A stretch of 64,000 nt of DNA from the NCBI RefSeq assembly GCF_018294505.1, contig NC_057795.1:225855193-225919192 (forward strand), written 5' to 3'. The notes under the pieces are model-generated. The model worked only from the letters and a program-made list of their open reading frames with translations. It searched no databases and had not been told where the DNA came from. How positions within the stretch are numbered: the first letter of the stretch is position 1; each line of letters begins with the position of its first letter. Origin of the DNA: Triticum aestivum. Its lineage: Eukaryota > Streptophyta > Magnoliopsida > Poales > Poaceae. Shown one piece after another: positions 54,954 to 64,000 of this stretch. Both the position numbers and the translations under genes were made by a program.

Positions 54954-57900
54954 TGTAACACCCCAGATGTAACTTTCCATATTTGTAACTCCAACCCTTG
55001 CCATTTTCGGCTAAGTGCTATGGTATTCCCTCCGTGGTTGGGTTTTGTATTTTGTTTTGCATTTTGTTCATGTCATGCATCTCATATCATGTCATCATGT
55101 GCATCTCATTTGCATACGTGCTCGCCTCATGCATCCGAGCATTTTCCCCGTTGTCCGTTTTGCATTCCGACGCTCCCACATGCACCGGCGCACCCCTCTT
55201 GTCTCTTTTCGTGAGCACGTGTTAAACGTTCTCGGAATGGACCGAGGCTTGCCAAGTGGCCTTGGTACACCACGGGTAGACCACCTGTCAAGTTTCGTTC
55301 CATTTGGAGGTCGTTTGATGCTCCAACGGTTAACCGGGTAACCGCAAAGGCCTCTTTTGGGTTGCAGCCCAACACCCCTCCAAAACAGCCCAATAACCCA
55401 TCCAAGTCACTTTCGTGCTCTCCGCCGTCCGATCACGATCGCGTGGGCAAAAACTACACCTCATTTGGACTCTCCAAACTCCTCCTACCTATAAATATGT
55501 CCTTCCCGTCCAATTTTCGGGCAAAAACCCTAGTCTCCCCTTCCTCCGCGCGCCGGACACGTCCGCCCGGCACCGGACGCGTCCGNNNNNNNNNNNNNNN
55601 NNNNNNNNNNNNNNNNNNNNNNNNNNNNNNNNNNNNNNNNNNNNNNNNNNNNNNNNNNNNNNNNNNNNNNNNNNNNNNNNNNNNNNNNNNNNNNNNNNNN
55701 NNNNNNNNNNNNNNNNNNNNNNNNNNNNNNNNNNNNNNNNNNNNNNNNNNNNNNNNNNNNNNNNNNNNNNNNNNNNNNNNNNNNNNNNNNNNNNNNNNNN
55801 NNNNNNNNNNNNNNNNNNNNNNNNNNNNNNNNNNNNNNNNNNNNNNNNNNNNNNNNNNNNNNNNNNNNNNNNNNNNNNNNNNNNNNNNNNNNNNNNNNNN
55901 NNNNNNNNNNNNNNNNNNNNNNNNNNNNNNNNNNNNNNNNNNNNNNNNNNNNNNNNNNNNNNNNNNNNNNNNNNNNNNNNNNNNNNNNNNNNNNNNNNNN
56001 NNNNNNNNNNNNNNNNNNNNNNNNNNNNNNNNNNNNNNNNNNNNNNNNCGCCTCAGCCGCGCCGCCCCGGTCGCCGCGCCGTCGCCCCGTCCCCGTCCGC
56101 CTCCGGCCTCCTCCTCTCCAGCTCCGGCGAGCCTCCGGCCACCTCGATCCGCGCGCCCGATCTGATCCAGATCTGGAACCCTAGAGGTTGACCTCGTTTT
56201 TCTCTGTCTGCATATTTTTTAGCCCTGTTCATCGCATCATAACTCCGTCGTTGTAGCTCCGTAACATGCGCATGATATATCAAAATGTTCACCATGATGT
56301 GATCTTCATTTTGTTCCATTTGGCCATGTTCATTTGAGGTCATCTCGATCTCCAAATCTCTGATGCAAGAGTGCTATATGATGTTAGTTTCTGATTCTTA
56401 ACAGAATATGTGCATTTGTCATTTTTGCTAAATTTATTGTGTGCATCTTATGGGCATGAGCTCTACATGTGTTTTTTACTATGCCATGCCATCTTTACAG
56501 GGGGTGTATGCCATGTATTTTTGTGATCAATGTGGTGACTAGAACAAGCATGCAAACTAGGCTTCGTGATGTTGCTGATTTCAGTCCCTGTTCTGCTGTT
56601 ATTTTTATGCCATGAAAACTTGATGCTACAGAGAGATCCATGCATATTTTGAGATACTTCAGTAAGGATGTTTTGAACATATAGTTATGCTCTATCCATC
56701 CATGCCCCTGTTGGTAATTATGGAGTAGTCTAGCATGTCATTTTATTGCTCTACTTTTGCTATAAAATGTTTCCTGGCAGATTGTTTACATGTTATTCAA
56801 TTTTTCCAAGGTTGTTTTAGTTGATCCTTGCATGACATAAACTTTTTCTTGCCATGTTTAGTTTCATAAACATGTATTCTTGCTGGTGATATGCTAATCT
56901 TGTCATGAAATGACTTGTGGTGAGTGAATCGAGCTCGCAAAGATGCCTTCGTAAAGCTGTTAATGACATGCTCTGTTTCCTGATTCTGTTAACGAAACTT
57001 ACTATGTTTACATGGGTGCCATCATATCTTCTGATCCTTTTTGGCTCATGGTCAGTAAAGGACTTTTGTTCTATGCATTTAGTAATATCATGCAATGCCT
57101 TAAGTTTCTATGATATGTTCCTGTAGCATGTTGATTGCTTGCTCTGAACATTGCTACCTGATGCTGTTTATGCCATGTCCAGGCTGATATCTTTTGCATT
57201 TTTGCCATGTTTGTTTGAACCTGCTATTGTGTGATTTAGCCGTAGCTCAGTGTTCCTATTTTGTCAATCATCTCCTGTAGATCACTGTCATATGCTTTGT
57301 TGTTATGTTGGGGTGCTGTAGAATAGTTTCTTGATGTATTCTAAGTGCTATCATGCTGTTAACCGCAGATTTGTGTCATTCTTGTTTTGCTTGCCATTTG
57401 CAAACCGTGCATCCGATTTCCGGTGATCTTTATATCGATTTCAACCGAAATCATCTCATCTTTCCAATGGCATACTTGGTTTGCCAAGTTTATGCCGTGT
57501 TCATCATTTTCCTTCCGGAGCACGCATAAGCATTGCATATCACATCTCACATATCATGCCATGTATTGCATCATGTTGCTTGTGCATTGCACCGTGATTT
57601 ATTGTGGTTCCATTGCTTGTGTTCTTTCCGGAACCTGTTGAGTACGCTAACAAGGATCAAGCTTTCGACAACTCTGAGAACCTTGCAGGCAAGATGACCA
57701 TACCCTTGATATCACTTCTATCTTTGCTTTGCTAGTTGCTCGCTCTATCGCTATATTAGCTCTACCTACCACTTGTTTATCATGCCTCCCATATTGCCAT
57801 GTCAAGCCTCTAACCATCCTTTCCTAGCAAACCGTTGTTTGTCTATGTCACCGCTTTTGCTCAGCCCCTCTTATAGCGTTGCTAGTTGCAGGTGAAGATG

Positions 57901-59302
57901 AAGTTTCTTCCTTGTGGGACCATGGATACTTTGGGATATCACAATATCTCTTGTTTAATTAATGCACCTATATACTTGGTAAAGGGTGGAAGGCTCGGCC
58001 TTATGCCTGGTGTTTTGTTCCACTCTTGCCGCCCTAGTTTCCGTCATACCGGTGTTATGTTCCTTGATTTTGCGTTCCTTACGCTGTTGGGTGATTTATG
58101 GGACCCCCTTGATAGTTCGCTTTGAATAAAACTCCTCCAGCAAGGCCCAACCTTGGTTTTACCATTTGCCACCTAAGCCTTTTTCCCTTGGGTTTTAGCG
58201 AGCCCGAGGGTCATCTTTATTTACCCCCCCGGGCCAGTGCTCCTTCGAGTGCTGGTCCAACCTCGGGGATGTCCGGCGCCCCCTGGGCAACCAGGGTCTA
58301 TGCCAACCCGACGTCTTGCCATCCGGTGTGCCTTGAGAATGAGATATGTGCAACTGCTATCGGGATTTGTCGGCACAGTCGCGAGGCTTTGCTGGTCTAG
58401 TTTTGCCATTGTCGAAATGTCTTGCAAACCGGGATTCCGAGACTGATCGGGTCTTCCCGGGAGAAGGTATATCCTTCTTTGACCGTGAGAGCTTGTGATG
58501 GGCTAAGTTGGGACACCCTTCAGGGTATTATCTTTCGAAAGCCATGCCCGCGGTTATGAGGCAGATGTGAAATTGTTAATGTCCGGTTGTAGAGAACTTG
58601 ACACTTGACTTAATTAAAATGCATCAACCGCGTGTGTAGCCGTGATGGTCTCTTCTTGGCGGAGTCCGGGAAGTGAACACAATTTTTGTTATGTATGAGC
58701 GTAAGTAGTTTCAGGATCACTTCTTGATCACTTCTAGCTTCTCGACCGATGCGTTGCTTCTCTTCTCGCTCTCACTTGCGTATGTTAGCCACCATATATG
58801 CTTAGTGCTTGCTGCAGCTCCACCATATTACCCCTTTCCTACCTACAAGCTTAAATAGTCTTGATCTCGCGGGTGTGAGATTGCTGAGTCCCCGTGACTC
58901 ACAGATTCTACCAAAACAGATGCAGGTGCCAAGGATACCAGTGGAAGTGGCGCAATCGAGCTCAAGTGGGAGTTTGATGAGGACCTTGGTCGTTACTATG
59001 TTTCGTTTCCAGATGATCAGTAGCGGAGCCCAATTGGGACGATCGGGGATCTCGCATTTGGGGTTGTCTTATTTTCATTTGGATTTGACCGTAGCCGGTC
59101 TATGAGTGTATCTTGAAAGATGTATGGATTAATTTATGTATTGTGTGAAGTGGCGATTGTAAGCCAACTCTCTTTATCCCATTCTTGTTCATTACATGGG
59201 ATTGTGTGAAGATGACCCTTCTCGCGACAAAACCACCATGCGGTTATGCCTCTAAGTCGTGCTTCGACACGTGGGAGATATAGCCGTATCATGGGTGTTA
59301 CA
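54954..59302 (+). repeat. G 3' LTR (about 4.35 kb, with a gap)
   Basis: Collinear with the 5' LTR. TATA box 55490-55497. It lacks about 39 bp before the acidic block a (57640 region) that the 5' LTR has. Block b is open at 58926-59023. Only one copy of the LTR end is present, so the triplication is confined to the 5' side. Confidence 0.88.
55586..56048. other. Assembly gap (463 N)
   Basis: Run of N at the same GC-rich position as the gap in the 5' LTR. Confidence 0.98.
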
Positions 59303-60165
59303 TGATCCAATTACTAGAGCTGGCGCATGCCAATTAAATTACCAGGTACTTTCGTTTCTTGGTAATGATTCTAATGTTCGTGAGAATATGATGCTACGTA
59401 AATTGGATACAATTGTTTTGCTTACAAATGAAGGGCCTAGCTTGGAGAAGGATGGACATTGGAGCAAGAACAAGCATGGAGATGATGGCATGCACAAGGG
59501 GAACAAGAACAGAGTTACAAGTGATGATTTCAGAACGTTGAAGCCACCATAATGAGTACATGAAGCCTTGGACAAAATATACAAGATGCTACTTCATAAT
59601 TTTCGTCCAGAGGCTATTCTAGGTGATGCGCCACCTTATTATTGGGCTAGGCCCATGTATTTTCGAAATACTTGAGTATAGGCTGTTTTTAGAGTCTGTA
59701 TGTGTGTGGAAACAAGAGATAGGGTTGGTTTCGGACCCCTTCCCCAAGGGACACGAAATTCCCCCCTCTTCATCCATATATACAGCCCTTAGGGCGTCGT
59801 TTAGACTTTGAGTTTTGTTAAGATTAAAAGTTCGCCATAGCTGCAACTTCGCGTACTTTGTTTGTGTTCAACGACCAGACAAAGGCGTCACATAACCCCA
59901 CCTTGATCAATAAATCTTTCATCTTATATTCCCAATATCCAGATTGCAATCTCAGTTTCTTGCTTGTTCTTCGTTTGCTCACAGGAAACAGACCCTCGTG
60001 GTCAGGTTGATTGTGCTCCGGCGTGGTCAATAACCTCTCGGAGTTGGTTTAGCGATTGCTAAGGCGTGACGTCCTCGCACGTTCGTAGTCGGATCGTCAA
60101 AGTCGACTTCTACCAAAGCGATATCCATCATCTCATCGAAAGACGAGACACCTTTGCCTCTATCA
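59303..60165 (+). repeat. CRM-3 3' LTR, remainder after G
   Basis: Starts with tgatc (G target site), then caattactagagc. The polyprotein tail (LNYQVLSFLGND, NEGPSLEKDGHWSKNKHGDD) is open here to TAA 59550-59552. TATA element 59777-59782. Ends CTCTATCA followed by ggtat. Confidence 0.9.
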
Positions 60166-60170
60166 GGTAT
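60166..60170. repeat. Right target-site duplication of CRM-3 (ggtat)
   Basis: Matches 34655-34659. Confidence 0.95.
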
Positions 60171-60234
60171 ATTTAAAAACCTTCCACGAAATTGCCATTG
60201 CTAAAATATAACAATGTCCGCTGTCTTCTGACAG

Positions 60235-61518
60235 GAAAAGCGCTCGCCGGATAATATCCAGAGAGCATGCCGGTCATGCCCCCACCAGCCGGACCCCAAG
60301 GCCTGGATCAAGGGCGGAGGTCAACATGGACGATCCTCCAAAAGAGGATGCAGATAGATTTTCCGCTACAAACTCCAAAGTGGAGAGCGCCAAAAATCAT
60401 AGGCGCCGACGGGCCGCACTACGCGACCCTACTTTCTCTGAAGAGGCGTTCGATGCCTGCAACTCAGGGGACGCGTGCATCCGGGCCACTCAAGGTGGCC
60501 TCGCCAGGGCCACGGACCAGTATGTAAAGGATATATGGGTAAGAAAATTTCATAAGTATGTATATCAGTAGCCCCTGAGACTTGAAACAGGTGGTACAAC
60601 TGATTTAAGGATCCTTCATGTGCATAGGTTCTGACAAAGAAGAATAACCAGCTATCTAAAGAGCTGGAGGAGTGCAAGGCCCAACTACGGGCCGCAATTG
60701 CCGTGATGGAGGAGTCTACGAAGGCCCCATCTGGTAATTTTTGCTTTAAATGAAAATAATGTCATGGTATGTACCAGTTAAGTATTCGGCATGAATGCGA
60801 TTCTAACAATAGATTCTGCAGACAATCCCGGAGGCAATCTAGAGATCGTACCAGAGGATGAGCAACATGTTCGGCGACAGCTAAAGGCTGGCCAGCGTGT
60901 GCTTACAAAAGTTATAAAGGAGAAAAAAACTCACCAGGACGCGAACATCTAACTGGATGTCGAATTAAAGGATGTTCGGGCCCAGCTTGCTGACTCCGTA
61001 AAGGAGAATAAGATGCTTCGGTGCGGCATATTCAGCAAGTACTCTGACGAACCACTATAAAGTTCGGCGAAGAAGCGTGCTAATAAAATTATGTCTGTCG
61101 GCATGCTGACAGGTCGTCCCGAAGTGGAGATTCCCGGATCTGCAGGCGATCTTCTGCTGGAGCTCTCACAACTGCATGAACAAGTTCGGCAGGTGATGCG
61201 GGGCATTGCACAAGCCTTGTGGCCATCCGCCTCCCTGCCAGGAGGCATGGGCAAGCTTGTGGAGATGCTCAAGGGACCACGGCGGCGCTTCCAATTATGG
61301 AAGATATTGGCCTACCGCCAAGGTGCGAGGGAAGCCTGGGCCATGGTGAAGACGCGATATACCAAGGCTGACCCGAACCACATGGCTGAGGTCGGACCTG
61401 TAGGATCAGATGGGAAAAGATCCCTGTAAGTCTGTTATATGACCAGGTAGTGTTAGCCGCTTAGGATTCCCAACAGGACTGTAGGCTAGGAAGCCTATTG
61501 GATGGTATAGAAGAATAA
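60235..61518 (+). pseudogene. F antisense gene, exons 4-6 (coiled-coil part)
   Basis: Exon 4 (60235-60538) has a basic patch NHRRRRAALRDP and ends at GTAAGA. Exon 5 (60628-60733, KKNNQLSKELEECKAQLRAAI) is a heptad-type coiled coil. Exon 6 (from about 60822) continues EDEQHVRRQLKAGQRVLTKVIKEKK, then SAGDLLLELSQLHEQVRQVMRGIAQALWPSASLPGGM and AREAWAMVKTRYTKADPNHMAEVGP. Stops at about 60950 and 61059 and a frameshift near 61415 break it. The last readable residues end at TAA 61516-61518. Confidence 0.6.
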
Positions 61519-62283
61519 TTTAGTCAGTCTAAGTGACTTTTGTACTTCGAAGGACACATTTGTCCCTAGCCGGATTGTAAATCATTTGTCTTGGCCGACC
61601 TTTTCGCTTCAGCCTCTAGACCCGACGGTCCAGAGTGTATCTGAATACCCTCTCAATTATGAAAACACCGAGGCACGCGCGGAAACCAGGCGTAGGGGTC
61701 ATAAGTGCTTGAACAGACAAGTACCCAACTAGTTATGTTATATTACATGGGTAGTAAGAAACATCTTCCAGGGAGAATAGTTCCGTTAAGGGTTCCTTTC
61801 CCTGGGTGTGCATGCATTGATGTGCATGTCCGAACTGCGAAAATTTACGCAGGATATAAGCATCTGGGGGCATGTTTTGTAATAGGTAAAATACATATTT
61901 TGTTCACTGACAGAATATTCTCTTAAGAACGCTAGCTTTCGGCTTCACCCAGTCTGAGGTACACATCCGGCTGACCCGACAGTAACAATCGTAGAGGTGC
62001 TCCCCTTATGCCCTAGCCGAATTAACGGGAACGTAGGGTATAAAGACAAGAGCCATGCAACCCAACTTGGCCAAAACTTAAGTCATATCGATGCATATAG
62101 TGGTGAAAAAAAGGCACATACGGACAAGTGACACATATGTGGTGGGCATAAAGCCCAGGAGACAATTAAGCTTCTGTGTAAGAAGCCCCCAGGTATATTG
62201 AGTGCGCATAGCGCGCCCAGAGTGTGCGGTCAAAGCATACTTGAAGCTTTTAAGGCTATAAATGTAAAAGGGAGAGAGAGAGG
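61519..62283. other. F spacer between antisense gene and pol
   Basis: AT-rich, with many stops on both strands. I see no gene. It separates the converging ends of the + strand antisense gene and the - strand pol, so it should hold both sets of polyadenylation signals. Confidence 0.6.
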
Positions 62284-63540
62284 TTATATTTTAAAAAGGA
62301 AGACGGAGGAAAGGAGACAAACACAGAGTTCAGCACTAGGCGTAGAATCTTCGATGTCTAGCCGCGTTCCATGGGTTCGGCTCGAGTCGATTGTATGATG
62401 CATCAAGCAGACGTTACGCACCTCCAGTGAGAACTTTGTCAATGATGAAGGGGCCCTCCACTTGGGCTTGAGCTTGTCCTTTTTCTTCTCTGGTAGGCGT
62501 AGAACAAGTTCGCCAATGTTATAAGTTTTGGCCCGCACTTCTCTGCTTTGATACCTTCGATCCTGTTTTTGATAGAATATGGAACGGTCCTTTGCGACAT
62601 CACGCTCCTCTTCCAGGGCATCTAAAATGTCCTGCCGATCCAGCTCGGCTTCTCTCTCTTCGTACATGAGAACTCTAGGTCAATCATGGATGATATCGCA
62701 GGGTAGCACTGCCTCTGCGCTATACACCATAAAAAATGGTGTGTATCCGGTTGTGCAATTTGGCGTGGTTCGCAGCCCCCATAATAGGGAGTCGAGCTCC
62801 TCGACCCAGTGCGTATCTGATTCCTTCAAGGATCGCACTAGTCTGGGTTTAATGCCACTCATAATAAGATCGTTCGCTCGTTCGACTTGACCGTTTGTTT
62901 GGGGGTGATAGACAGAGGCGTAATCAAGTTTTATGCCCATTTTGCTGCACCAGGTTTTCACCTCATCGGCTGTAAAGTTTGAACCGTTATCGGTGATGAT
63001 ACTGTGGGGACACCGTAGCGGTGTACGACCCCAGATATAAAGTCTATCACTGGTACAGATTCGGCCGTTTTAACTGGTTTGGCTTCTATCCATTTGGTGA
63101 ATTTATCGACCATGACCAACAAGTATTTCTTCTTATGGCTTCCTCCTTTAAGGGGTCCAACCATATCGAGCCCCCAGACCACAAAGGGCCAAGTTATGGG
63201 GAATGTTTAGAGGGCGGTGGGCGGCATATAGCTTTGATTTGCAAAAAGCTGGCGACCGACACAGTGTTGGACAAGGTCTTGTGCGTCTGCCCATGCTGTC
63301 GGCCAGTAGAAACCTGTATGGAAGGCCTTGCTTACGAGCGCCTAAGCTGAGGCATGGTGGCCGCCGGCATGAATTTCAGCCAAGAGCTGCCGCCCTTCCT
63401 CTTTGAAGATGCACCTTTGGAGAACTCCGGTCGCGCTTTTCTTATGAAGCTCTCCCTCATGGACTTTTTAGGCTTTAGAGCGCCGCACAATGCAACGTGC
63501 CTCATTTTGGTCCTCCGGGAGTTCCTGCCTATTTAAGTAA
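62284..63540 (-). pseudogene. pol: F integrase
   Basis: Minus-strand blocks in order. Zinc region LAEIHAGGHHAS...QHCVGRQ, where the second Cys of the CxxC is Arg. Core VWGLDMVGPLKGG and KYLLVMVDKFTKWIEAKPV. A frameshift near 63005 destroys the second Asp region. Then YASVYHPQTNGQVERANDLI, RTTPNCTTGYTPFFMVYSAEAVLP, a stop at 62680-62682, and C-terminal ERDVAKDRSIFYQKQDRRYQ and VLRLPEKKKDKLKPKW. The end is frameshifted. Confidence 0.85.
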
Positions 63541-64000
63541 GCTAGGAAGGGTTCTGCCCACGGGGCGATGACAGCCATAATCACATGGGCCGAAGGTGTG
63601 ATTTCGATGGCGGAGCCTCCGATTACGTCAGATTGTTCAGGATATGGGGTTGTATGCGGATCCGGACTAGTATTGCCGGATTCCCCTTCCCATACCATGG
63701 ATGGCTTGAACAGCCTTTCCAAAAAAATATTTGGTGGGACGGGGTCACGTTTAGCGCCGATGCGGGCAAGGTTATCTACCGCTTGATTGTTTTCTCGAAC
63801 CACATGGTGGAATTCGAGCCCCTCGAATCGAGCTGACATTTTGAGAACGACATTATGGCAGGCCGCCATTTTTGGGTCCTTGGCATCAAAGTCTCCATTT
63901 ATTTGTTATATTACGAGATTTGAATCCCCACATACTTCTAGACATTGAATGCCCATGGAGACCGCCATTCGAAGACCATGCAACATTGCCTCATACTCAG
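63541..64000 (-). pseudogene. pol: F plant-type RNase H (second RNase H), partial
   Basis: Minus strand from the window edge: EYEAMLHGLRMAVSMGIQCL, EVCGDSNLVI then a TAA, then MAACHNVVLKMSARFEGLEF, VRENNQAVDNLARIG and DPVPPNIFLERL. This RNase H type, next to the integrase, is the extra domain of Tat-lineage elements. It continues beyond 64000. Confidence 0.75.

Larger units (their letters stand above)
40465..59302 (+). mobile_element. G: Tekay/Del-type chromovirus with >4-kb LTRs
   Basis: LTRs 40465-44661 and 54954-59302 (TGTAACACCC...GTTACA). Order: primer-binding site, gag with zinc knuckle, protease, RT, RNase H, integrase and chromodomain. The flanks tgaac (40460-40464) and tgatc (59303-59307) agree at four of five bases, so they are probably the target-site duplication with one mutation. 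The coding frame carries five TAG stops and a frameshift. The 5' end is enlarged by two extra copies of a 2.44-kb LTR-end/leader block. Confidence 0.88.
34660..60165 (+). mobile_element. CRM-3: CRM-type element carrying G
   Basis: Perfect ggtat target-site duplications at 34655-34659 and 60166-60170, and CRM LTR ends TGATGAGGACATC and CTCTATCA. The 5' LTR is cut after about 390 bp and fused to the protease/RT spacer, so the rest of the LTR, the primer-binding site, gag and the protease active site are deleted. The pol region is partly duplicated. Its 3' LTR is split by G. Confidence 0.9.
32453..64000 (-). mobile_element. F: minus-strand Tat-type Gypsy element, 5' end off window
   Basis: Occupies 32453-34659 and 60166-64000, interrupted by CRM-3. 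Read on the minus strand: RNase H and integrase, spacer, antisense gene (+ strand), polypurine tract and 3' LTR. The order pol, antisense ORF, 3' LTR and the extra RNase H type (EYEAMLHGLRMAV) are features of the Tat lineage. It is inserted in D2 leader. The left flank is gtcag; the matching right flank is off the window. Confidence 0.8.

Noticed and set aside
62198..62398. Short + strand ORF (MSAHSAPRVCGQ...) in F
   Set aside because: Overlaps the minus-strand integrase end and spacer. No motif or start context.

Overview
The window is repeat DNA from a large plant genome, most likely a Triticeae grass (wheat, Aegilops, barley or relatives). I see no host gene, rRNA, tRNA or CRISPR array. 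Everything readable is Ty3/Gypsy LTR retrotransposon sequence, nested, duplicated and mostly broken. Clade names come from domain order and motifs I recognise. The Triticeae assignment rests on remembered family resemblance and was not tested by any search.

Left part (1-31023). CRM-1 (1-6451) is a CRM/chromovirus-type element whose 5' LTR lies off the window. It ends inside an array of about 74-bp repeats (6452-7262), followed by a truncated Tat/Retand-type element (C1, 7263-9673). At about 9674 the sequence jumps back into CRM protease, so CRM protease to C protease (about 2318-9673) is a direct tandem duplication. The second copy is CRM-2 (9674-10420 plus 19103-22494), array (22495-23357) and C2 (23358-30844, complete, target-site duplication gatgg). 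CRM-2 is interrupted by element D (10421-19102, complete, target-site duplication ttatg). D has LTRs, a gag and a very long Cys/His/Met-rich reading frame, but no visible reverse transcriptase, RNase H or integrase. The array continues after C2 (30845-31023).

Right part (31024-64000) is a stack of insertions. D2, a diverged relative of D (31024-32452), is entered by F, a minus-strand Tat-type element (32453-34659 and 60166-64000, its 5' end off the window). F carries a multi-exon antisense gene on the + strand with its own TATA box. In an intron of that gene sits CRM-3 (34660-60165, target-site duplication ggtat). CRM-3 in turn holds G, a Tekay/Del-type chromovirus with LTRs over 4 kb (40465-59302). 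A 2.4-kb duplication with an 8-bp filler (36317-38710 copied at 38719-41113) spans the CRM-3/G junction. Inside G, a block of LTR end, primer-binding site and leader is present three times in tandem (43079-50402). Two assembly gaps (41160-41371, 55586-56048) fall in the same GC-rich part of the two G LTRs.

No element here looks able to make all its own proteins. The best candidates for something little described are the giant reading frame of D, the spaced palindromes in the D-family LTRs, a split reading frame hidden in the G LTR, and the antisense genes of the two Tat elements.
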